From contig JABXHR010000021.1 of assembly GCA_013373515.1 (NCBI GenBank), positions 1-48,758 on the forward strand: a stretch of 48,758 nucleotides of DNA, read 5' to 3'. A program made the translations under genes and the position numbers. Of the stretch, positions 43,207-48,758 are shown one piece after another (position 1 is the first letter of the stretch; every line of letters begins with the position of its first letter). The notes below the pieces were generated by a model. That model had not been told where the DNA came from and did no database searches. It worked only from the letters and a program-made list of their open reading frames with translations. This DNA is from Gammaproteobacteria bacterium (GTDB lineage Bacteria > Pseudomonadota > Gammaproteobacteria > JABXHR01).

Positions 43207-43826
43207 TGTATTAACCCTTGTAAGTATTCGCTGACCATCGGGTCGTTATGGGGCTCAAACGCCGTTTCTGTCCGGGATTGGCGAACTAAACGACCTTCCA
43301 TCATCACCCATATCTCATCGGCGAGCCGTGTGGCTTGGTTGAAGGCATGTGTGGTGAAAATGATCTGGTTTCCAGCGCTGAGGTGACGCCGGAGCATTGT
43401 TTCGACCAGTTTGGTGCGCTTGATGTCGAGTGCAGAGGTTGGTTCATCTAGCAATAATAATCTGGGGCTCTGAGAAAGTAACATCAATAGTGCGAGTAAC
43501 TGCGCTTGACCGCCCGAGAGCTGCTTGGCCGGCGTGTCGGCTTTTGCTTCTAAGCCAGCCGTTGCCAATGTTGCAACTGGGTCTATGTCTCCGATGTAGG
43601 CGAGATTTTCGGCTGCGCTGCGTGATAGTAATGTTGGCTGCTGGGGGAGTAGGTACGGTCGATCACTGAGCGTTATTGCTGACGTGGCAATTGTGCCTTG
43701 TATGCAGTGCAGAAGTGAACTTTTTCCAGATCCGTTGGGGCCGATGATCGCGATCGCTTTCGCGGTAGACACTAAGTTGATGTCGACTAGTCGGTCGGGA
43801 AGAGATAAGTCTTCGATCTTGATCAT
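43203..43826 (-). CDS. ABC transporter ATP-binding protein, TupC-like (tungstate/molybdate type)
   Basis: A 207-residue ABC ATPase with Walker A GPNGSGKSS, Q-loop region YLLPQQPTLL, signature LSGGQAQ, Walker B LLLLDEPTSALD and the switch H in FTTHAF. It is short and lacks the C-terminal TOBE domain of ModC, as expected for TupC-type tungstate importers. Overlap with the upstream permease by four bases and with bolA by four bases marks a single transcript. Substrate specificity is inferred from the permease. Confidence 0.88.
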   Translation of the reverse strand: MIKIEDLSLPDRLVDINLVSTAKAIAIIGPNGSGKSSLLHCIQGTIATSAITLSDRPYLLPQQPTLLSRSAAENLAYIGDIDPVATLATAGLEAKADTPAKQLSGGQAQLLALLMLLSQSPRLLLLDEPTSALDIKRTKLVETMLRRHLSAGNQIIFTTHAFNQATRLADEIWVMMEGRLVRQSRTETAFEPHNDPMVSEYLQGLIQ

Positions 43827-44521
43827 ATTGCCATCCAGCGTTCGCCACGTTTCTTAATAAGACCGATGAAGACATTGATCACGATTGTGATGGCGATCAA
43901 CACGATTCCGAGCGCAACCGCCAATTCTAGGCGGCCCTTGCTGCTTTCAAGCGCAATCGTGGTGGTCATGACACGGGTAACGTTGTCGATATTGCCGCCG
44001 ACGATCATAACCGCGCCAACTTCGGCGCTGGCGCGTCCAAAGCCAGCCAGCACCGTGGTGACCAGGCGATAGCGACATTCGTAAATCAGCGTAGTCATGC
44101 GTCTGATATTGCCGACGCGATAAATCAGAAAAAAATCTGTCAGTGCATTATTGGTTTCATCGAGCTGCGCAATTGCCAGCGCGAGAACTAACGGCGTGAT
44201 TAAGCACATTTGTGCAATCAGCATGGCCATCGGGGTGTAAAGCAGGCCTGCATCGCCAAATGGTCCGCTGCGCGAGAGTAATATGTAAACGACTAAACCG
44301 ACGACAACAGGTGGTAGTCCCATCATGGCATTGAGTACAGAAATCAAGATGTGGCGACCCTTAAATCGTTTAATCGCGATGGTGGCGGCCAATGGAATTG
44401 CGATGAAAGTCGAGAGAACTGTTGCACCGCCAGAGACCTGAAGTGACAGAGAAACAATTTGAACTAAATCTCGATCACTCGCCATCAGTATTTGTAGCGA
44501 TTCACTCCACAGATTGTTCAA
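43823..44521 (-). CDS. ABC transporter permease, TupB-like (tungstate/molybdate type)
   Basis: A 232-residue inner-membrane permease with five or six hydrophobic segments. GLPPVVVGLVVYILLSRSGPFG is the family-typical opening of the coupling region, and FGRASAEVGAVMIVGGNIDNVTRVMTT is the EAA-like loop that contacts the ATPase; both match TupB/WtpB tungstate and molybdate permeases. No substrate-binding protein gene is adjacent: upstream the next gene runs in the opposite direction. It may use a binding protein encoded elsewhere. Confidence 0.88.
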   Translation of the reverse strand: MNNLWSESLQILMASDRDLVQIVSLSLQVSGGATVLSTFIAIPLAATIAIKRFKGRHILISVLNAMMGLPPVVVGLVVYILLSRSGPFGDAGLLYTPMAMLIAQMCLITPLVLALAIAQLDETNNALTDFFLIYRVGNIRRMTTLIYECRYRLVTTVLAGFGRASAEVGAVMIVGGNIDNVTRVMTTTIALESSKGRLELAVALGIVLIAITIVINVFIGLIKKRGERWMAI

Positions 44522-44585
44522 TGTACTAAGTCCTTGATTCTGTATGCGGTTACAATGTGTAGGTTCTTGATGTCTGGAGTCTCAG

Positions 44586-45281
44586 TTGAAGGCGAACACC
44601 TATTTCGTGGCTGCATTGCTGCCATGTATTGCCAACGCCGGTGATTTTACCGCAGAGTCAGAGATTGGCTCTACCTTCACATTTGGTAATACCGAGTCTC
44701 AATCGGTCAACTTCGCCCTTGATACACGTTATCGAGTAGGGCAGATGCAGTTTTCATTAAACCCATCTTGGATTAGAACCAAGACTGCTGGTGAGATTGT
44801 ATCTGAGAGAATTGATATTGCTTCACAAGCAAGATATGAGTTTTCAAAATATAACTATACCTTTGTCGAGCCAAACTGGCAGCGCGATCGACCTAATGGC
44901 CTCGAATCACAGACCAGTGTTGTTGTCGGGATGGGGCGTTATCTTGGCTCGAGCGATTCACTGACTTGGGAAGGTGAGCTGGGTTACGGCTTGCAAACAG
45001 AGACTAATGTGGGTGCCGATGCAGTTGAGGATTCGATTGGCTATCTAGCGTTGAAGGGTAAGTCTCAACTGAGCGATAACATTCGTTTAGATTTTAAAGT
45101 CGGCAGCAAGCTTGCGGAAGAGAATGTCGAGACAAAGGCGAAGTTTAGTGCGTCTGTGGAGCTCGGTGAATCAATGTGGTTGCGCGTTGCGAATACGCTA
45201 AAACATAATACGAACAAGGTTGGATTTGGCGGTGAGAAATACGATAGCACTCTGTCATTATCTTTGGTGCAGAGCTGGTAG
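44586..45281 (+). CDS. DUF481 outer membrane beta-barrel protein
   Basis: A 231-residue protein with a signal peptide cleaved near CIANA at residue 18 and a mature domain of alternating strands (GDFTAESEIGSTFTFGNTESQ, VNFALDTRYRVGQMQFSL), the DUF481/YdiY pattern described as salt-induced outer-membrane proteins. The last residue is Trp, common for outer-membrane barrels. It uses a TTG start at 44586 with GGAG six bases upstream. It is divergent from the tungstate-type permease and shares a bidirectional terminator with the porin. Confidence 0.82.
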   Translation: MKANTYFVAALLPCIANAGDFTAESEIGSTFTFGNTESQSVNFALDTRYRVGQMQFSLNPSWIRTKTAGEIVSERIDIASQARYEFSKYNYTFVEPNWQRDRPNGLESQTSVVVGMGRYLGSSDSLTWEGELGYGLQTETNVGADAVEDSIGYLALKGKSQLSDNIRLDFKVGSKLAEENVETKAKFSASVELGESMWLRVANTLKHNTNKVGFGGEKYDSTLSLSLVQSW

Positions 45282-45314
45282 CTACGTATCGATTTTAAGA
45301 TTTCTGATATAAGA

Positions 45315-45343
45315 AAAGGGCTCCGGTTGGAGCCCTTTCATTT
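45315..45343. terminator. Bidirectional terminator between DUF481 and porin genes
   Basis: AAAGGGCTCC (45315-45324) pairs perfectly with GGAGCCCTTT (45329-45338) across a GGTT loop. T-rich sequence follows on both strands, so it probably stops both convergent transcripts. Confidence 0.88.
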
Positions 45344-45366
45344 TCTAAACTAGCATTAACTAGATT

Positions 45367-46527
45367 TTAGAATTTACCGCCGAACGATAGTTCGGTTGTG
45401 GTCACATCAGTGCCGTTCGTGGCGTTTGATTTAACGCCACCTTTACTGGTCGTCATGTCAACAGCTGCTTTGGCGTAAAAACCATTACCGAAGTTGTATT
45501 TAGCAGACACATCAAGTTCACCTTGAGTCTCTGGTTTTGCAGTCGCTTCGTATGTAGTCATGCCGTAAGACGCAGCCAATTCAACAGCACCCATTGTGTG
45601 GGTGACACCAAGAGTTACATCAGTGTTGTCATTTGTTTTGTCGTCCTTGGTGGCTTCGAAATCATTAATCGTTGCGCCTAGTGACAATGAGGTTACGTCT
45701 GACAACTTGTAGCCCACGCTGATCCCAGTAGATTGGAAAGATGGGTTGTGTGCAGCGCCTGTGGGGGCCAATTCGCCAGTCTCGAGGTGTGCACCGGCAG
45801 AAATAGCGCCCATTGAATAGGAGGCGCCGACCGTCATGTAAGTTGCATCTGTTGAAGGGTTGTTAACAGCCGCTACCGCAGTGGTTCCACCAGTGACTGG
45901 ATCGAAAGCGAAGCTAGCAGCAGCATTTTGATCGATTGATAACCCAGCTGCTGAATCTCCGAAAGTTGTGCCGCGGAGTTGTACATCTGAAATTGTTGCG
46001 TAGCCAGCACCCACTTTCAGGTCGCCTGCAGTGTAAGTTGCGCCCACGCCCATGGCTTGAGACTTGTCACCGCTGAAATCTACAGATAGGCCTGCAGTCA
46101 AGCCGCCGAATGTGTTGGAATAGCTCAGGCTGTCACCACCAGCAAGCTCAATGTCACCGTCCAGAGCTGCACCAAGACGTCCAGTCGTACCGGTGTAGAC
46201 TGCGCCGCCAACAGTGATTTTGCCGTATGTATCGTGGCTCATGGAAACGTTATTAATATCGAGGTCTTTAGTCGCGCCTTCGAGATCCATTGAAAGGCCA
46301 CCTGTCCAGCCGCCATTCAAATCGACAGTGACATTGATGTCGAAGTCTGTGTCATCGTCTGATACAGCGAATTCGCCGTCAGAATCGGTGGTTGCCGATG
46401 CGTTGCCTGCAACGCCATCGTCGCTTGACTTGATTAGATAGACTGCGTTGCCAGATACTTTAACTTCAGCCATTGCAGGAGCAGAAACGATTGCTGCGAC
46501 TGCGAGTGCGATTGCGGTTTTTTTCAT
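45367..46527 (-). CDS. General porin
   Basis: A 386-residue outer-membrane porin of the Gram-negative general porin type. The signal peptide is cleaved after PAMA at about residue 20; the mature chain opens EVKVSGNAVYLI, is rich in alternating strands and short charged loops, and ends with phenylalanine in LSFGGKF, the C-terminal signature of BAM substrates. It is likely trimeric and passive for small solutes, possibly slightly anion- or cation-selective; nothing in the sequence tells more. GAGGAAGAC upstream of the ATG is a good ribosome site. Its upstream region is AT-rich. Confidence 0.92.
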   Translation of the reverse strand: MKKTAIALAVAAIVSAPAMAEVKVSGNAVYLIKSSDDGVAGNASATTDSDGEFAVSDDDTDFDINVTVDLNGGWTGGLSMDLEGATKDLDINNVSMSHDTYGKITVGGAVYTGTTGRLGAALDGDIELAGGDSLSYSNTFGGLTAGLSVDFSGDKSQAMGVGATYTAGDLKVGAGYATISDVQLRGTTFGDSAAGLSIDQNAAASFAFDPVTGGTTAVAAVNNPSTDATYMTVGASYSMGAISAGAHLETGELAPTGAAHNPSFQSTGISVGYKLSDVTSLSLGATINDFEATKDDKTNDNTDVTLGVTHTMGAVELAASYGMTTYEATAKPETQGELDVSAKYNFGNGFYAKAAVDMTTSKGGVKSNATNGTDVTTTELSFGGKF

Positions 46528-46614
46528 TACGTCTTCCTCAATATATCGGGTTCGGTGCCGCCGGTCGCACAGTGTCTGTTCGCGGCAGCATGACTAAAAA
46601 AGGTGTCGGACTGA

Positions 46615-46642
46615 ATACTACTGCAATTTCGATTGAATGCAA
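46615..46642 (-). promoter_or_regulatory. Putative promoter of the porin gene
   Basis: On the minus strand TTGCAT (46642-46637) and TAGTAT (46620-46615) are separated by 16 bases and lie about 90 bases upstream of the porin start. Match to sigma-70 consensus is moderate. Confidence 0.4.
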
Positions 46643-46663
46643 CTTTTTCGCAACACTTTTTCG
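46642..46663 (-). repeat. Tandem 9-base direct repeat next to the porin promoter
   Basis: CGAAAAAGT occurs twice on the minus strand (46663-46655 and 46650-46642) with a 13-base period, directly upstream of the putative -35. The spacing resembles tandem response-regulator sites. Confidence 0.5.
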
Positions 46664-46793
46664 TAAATTTTTTGTTTGCCGCTGAATTGTTTGCAATTTA
46701 GTTGAAGAGATTTGATGTGGATTTTTATTTAAGTATTTGATTTTATTTGATGATTTTTGGGTTTTTGTTGTGTTGCTTTTTTGCAACATGCGG

Positions 46794-47060
46794 TCATGTG
46801 TTTGGTTTCCATGTGCCAACGCCGTCATTATTTTGCTTGAACTGGTCGACATCGTGAATGACGTGCACCGCCATTTTAAACAGCTGTTCTAGCCGTTCGC
46901 CGCGATCGGCGTTGTTTTCATCCAACTGTCCAACCCAAAATCCAAGTGTTGCGGCGAGATAGTGTGCTGCAACGCCTGCGTCGGAGGCGCGTTCGTCATG
47001 TTCGGCTAGGAGTTTGTGAATTTGGCGTGCGAGGTCGGCGTTGAAGTCAATGGTGCTCAT
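46794..47060 (-). CDS. Small conserved-looking protein of unknown function, 88 residues
   Basis: Unrecognised. A predominantly helical, acidic, soluble protein without a signal peptide: IDFNADLARQIHKLLAEHDERASD, then AAHYLAATLGFWVGQLDENNADRGERL and MAVHVIHDVDQF. The ATG at 47060 overlaps the DUF2835 stop by four bases (ATGA), so it is the last gene of the nrdJ transcript. Its codon use and protein-like helix pattern suggest that it is real. Confidence 0.75.
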   Translation of the reverse strand: MSTIDFNADLARQIHKLLAEHDERASDAGVAAHYLAATLGFWVGQLDENNADRGERLEQLFKMAVHVIHDVDQFKQNNDGVGTWKPNT

Positions 47061-47275
47061 AGTTTGCTGATGCTCATTAGTTTGCCCTGATCAGAGACAC
47101 TTAGTTTGAAACGTCCCTGAATGCCGTCCGCAGTCGTTAGAGATCGGAGTGTGTTGAATGGTAGTTGAATCATTTTGCCGCAGTGGCTTCTGGTGCGCAG
47201 GACTTTATTGGGCGTGTGGTACGCCCGCAACAACTCTGCGGACGTCACATGGATATTAACGATATAGTGTTGCAA
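47057..47275 (-). CDS. DUF2835 family protein
   Basis: A 72-residue protein matching DUF2835, a small family of unknown function in gammaproteobacteria. MIQLPFNTLRSLTTADGIQGRFKL is the signature core (basic strand, QLPxxxLRxxxTxDGIxGxF). It starts at a TTG, seven bases after the nrdJb stop codon; a GTG nine codons later is an alternative but would remove the conserved N-terminal strand. Placement in the nrdJ operon suggests a link to ribonucleotide reduction or simply shared growth control. Confidence 0.85.
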   Translation of the reverse strand: MQHYIVNIHVTSAELLRAYHTPNKVLRTRSHCGKMIQLPFNTLRSLTTADGIQGRFKLSVSDQGKLMSISKL

Positions 47276-47281
47276 TGCCGC

Positions 47282-47977
47282 TTAGCCGCACTTTGAGTCG
47301 CCGCAGTTGAGGCAAGTCATGCAGCCGTCCATCACAATGACTGCTTGAGTGTTGCACTTAGCACAGGGCTTCGCATCGGCGGGGAAACCGCTGGTTGCAG
47401 GTTCTTCTTCATTTGGCGGTGTCAAAGAAAACTCTTCACGCTTTGCATCAATATACGCCTTTTGGCGCTCGTCGAGCTCGGGTTTGCGAAGCATGCCGAT
47501 AGAGGTGAGGTGTTTTTCGATGATATCGCCAATTTCTGAGACCAGTGATGGCTGGTATTTGCCGTTATTCCAGTAGCCGCCGCGTGGATCAAACACAGAG
47601 CGGAGTTCTTCAACCAAAAATGTCACGTCCCCACCTTTGCGGAACACCGCAGACACAATGCGGGTGAGCGCAACAATCCATTGAAAGTGGTCCATATTTT
47701 TAGAGTTGACGAACATCTCGAATGGGCGGCGCATTTCATGCTCGGTGCCCTTGTTCAACACGATGTCATTAATGGTGATATACATGGCGTGCTGCGAAAC
47801 ATGCTCAGGGGTTTTGAGTTTGTACGTCGAACCGATTAGCTCATCTGGACGTTCAAGCGTTTCGTGCATTTGCACAACATTGGTTTTTGGGGCCTCTGTC
47901 ACCGCCTCTTTGGTCGGGACATCTCCAGGTTTTTTGACGTCGAAACCCACGATTTTACTTTGAATTTTGATGCTCAT
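47282..47977 (-). CDS. nrdJb: Adenosylcobalamin-dependent ribonucleotide reductase, NrdJb subunit
   Basis: A 231-residue protein equal in size and layout to Pseudomonas NrdJb, the separately encoded C-terminal part of class II reductase. The N-terminal segment has KIVGFDVKKP; the middle contains the YITINDIVL..RPFEMFVNSKNMDHFQWI domain, typical of NrdJ/vitamin B12-dependent reductases; the C-terminus is a zinc ribbon with four cysteines (CAKCN and CLNCGDSKCG). The ribosome site TAGGAGAGAG precedes the ATG at 47977, nine bases after the nrdJa stop. Confidence 0.92.
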   Translation of the reverse strand: MSIKIQSKIVGFDVKKPGDVPTKEAVTEAPKTNVVQMHETLERPDELIGSTYKLKTPEHVSQHAMYITINDIVLNKGTEHEMRRPFEMFVNSKNMDHFQWIVALTRIVSAVFRKGGDVTFLVEELRSVFDPRGGYWNNGKYQPSLVSEIGDIIEKHLTSIGMLRKPELDERQKAYIDAKREEFSLTPPNEEEPATSGFPADAKPCAKCNTQAVIVMDGCMTCLNCGDSKCG

Positions 47978-47986
47978 AACTCTCTC

Positions 47987-48758
47987 CTAGAACTTGCCGT
48001 AGTAGCCTTCTTTAAGGGCGTCGAATAGATTGGCCGCAGTATGCATTTCACCATCGTACTCAATTTCTTCGTTGCCCTTGACGGTCACACTACTGCCGTC
48101 GTCTAGCTGGAATGTGTATTCGGTGTTTTCAAGGTCAGACTCTTTGACCAGGACGCCTTGGAATACTTCAGGGTTAAAGCGGAAGGTTGTGCAGCCTTTG
48201 AGATCCTGCTCGTAGGCATACATATAAATGTCCTTGAATTCTTCGTAATCAAATTCCGTTGGTACATTGGCGGTCTTGGATATAGAAGAGTCAATCCAGC
48301 GCTGTGCGGCTGCTTGCACATCAACATGCTGTTTGGGTTTGATGTCGTCTGCGCTGATGAAGTAATCCGGCAGCTGATTGGCGGCCTCATCGGTAAACGG
48401 CATTGCATTGGCGTTGACCAATTCGCGATAGGCCAGCAACTCGAATGAGAAGACATCCACTTTCTCTTTGGTTTTGCGGCCTTCGCGGATAATGTTGCGC
48501 GAATAATGGTGTGCAAAGCTCGGTTCGATGCCATTTGATGCATTATTGGCCAGCGACAATGAAATTGTGCCCGTCGGTGCAATTGAGCTGTGATGCGTGA
48601 AACGCGCACCGACTTCGGCGAGTTCTTCGACAAGAGCTGGCTCGACGCTTGCGATTCTTTGCATGTAGCGGCTGTATTTGGCGTGGAGAACCTTGCCTTT
48701 GACTTGGTCACCCACTTTATAGCCGTCCTTCACCATTTCTGGTCGCTGACGCAGCATT
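47987..48758 (-). CDS. nrdJa: Adenosylcobalamin-dependent ribonucleotide reductase, NrdJa subunit, C-terminal part
   Basis: Partial: about 257 codons of the 3' end, with the start beyond the right edge. The text shows THHSSIAPTGTISLSLANNASNGIEPSFAHHY, the class II active-site strand with the finger-loop, then FSFELLAYREL and YAYEQDLKGCTTFRFNP with the C-terminal cysteine-bearing segment. The enzyme reduces ribonucleoside di- or triphosphates using a cobalamin radical and works with or without oxygen. It forms an operon with nrdJb, DUF2835 and an 88-residue gene. Confidence 0.95.
   Translation of the reverse strand, partial: MLRQRPEMVKDGYKVGDQVKGKVLHAKYSRYMQRIASVEPALVEELAEVGARFTHHSSIAPTGTISLSLANNASNGIEPSFAHHYSRNIIREGRKTKEKVDVFSFELLAYRELVNANAMPFTDEAANQLPDYFISADDIKPKQHVDVQAAAQRWIDSSISKTANVPTEFDYEEFKDIYMYAYEQDLKGCTTFRFNPEVFQGVLVKESDLENTEYTFQLDDGSSVTVKGNEEIEYDGEMHTAANLFDALKEGYYGKF

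Noticed and set aside
46528-46793. Possible small gene in the AT-rich region upstream of the porin
   Set aside because: The open frame on the minus strand is lysine/asparagine/threonine-rich from base composition alone and lacks a ribosome site.

Overview
The window reads as a densely packed chromosomal segment of a Gram-negative gammaproteobacterium, probably free-living or marine. The evidence is gene content and order. BamC, a general porin, DUF481 and C4-dicarboxylate-type DctBD proteins indicate an outer-membraned proteobacterium. The blocks corB-ypjD/ffh-rpsP-rimM-trmD-rplS, xseB-ispA-dxs, dapA-bamC and pcnB-folK are typical of Gammaproteobacteria. The nrdJa/nrdJb split is known from Pseudomonas. 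I cannot name the species. I see no tRNA, rRNA, insertion sequence, phage, integron or CRISPR array.

Layout. 1-2112: edge of an NCS2 nucleobase permease and a divergent xylulokinase. 2126-4426: DNA polymerase II. 4528-8558: a tight three-gene operon of mercaptopyruvate sulfurtransferase, tRNA 2-selenouridine synthase and a fusion of an FAD/NAD(P) oxidoreductase with selenide, water dikinase. This is the most interesting system in the window. 8539-12039: a possible 77-residue ORF, a FAN1-like VRR-NUC nuclease, a PilZ protein, a DUF2058 protein and a Nudix hydrolase. 12029-14970: a DctB/DctD-type two-component pair. 14974-20933: Bcp, dapA-bamC, a YycJ-type metallohydrolase, galU, a DUF900 hydrolase and a Tat-exported metallo-beta-lactamase-fold protein. 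21009-27467 (minus strand): dxs, ispA, xseB, radA, a CorB-like protein and YpjD. 27582-32879: ffh, then rpsP-rimM-trmD-rplS, then htpG behind a good sigma-32 promoter. 33027-36627: two small cytochromes c, YcgL, hslR-pcnB-folK and a ComEA-like protein. 36679-42879: a CLC protein, an unknown 323-residue protein, adk, a methyltransferase and Slt. 42895-46527: bolA with an orphan TupB/TupC-like ABC pair, a DUF481 protein and a porin. 46794-48758: the B12-dependent ribonucleotide reductase operon nrdJa-nrdJb followed by DUF2835 and a small unknown gene, running off the right edge.

How the genes work together. In the selenium operon, a rhodanese-family enzyme could carry selenium as perselenide, the fused reductase-SelD could make selenophosphate, and SelU would place selenium in tRNA wobble uridines. 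Dxs and IspA make isoprenoid precursors. Ffh, S16, RimM, TrmD and L19 form a translation and secretion block. HtpG and Hsp15 are heat-shock proteins. NrdJab supplies deoxynucleotides independently of oxygen through adenosylcobalamin.

Gene packing is extreme, with many 4-bp ATGA overlaps and convergent genes whose stop codons touch or overlap. Non-ATG starts are common: GTG for xylB, sseA, selU, ispA, rpsP and htpG, and TTG for corB, hslR, the DUF481 gene and the DUF2835 gene. There is also a likely ATT start for pcnB. All assignments rest on reading the translated sequence and recalled family motifs; no database search was run.
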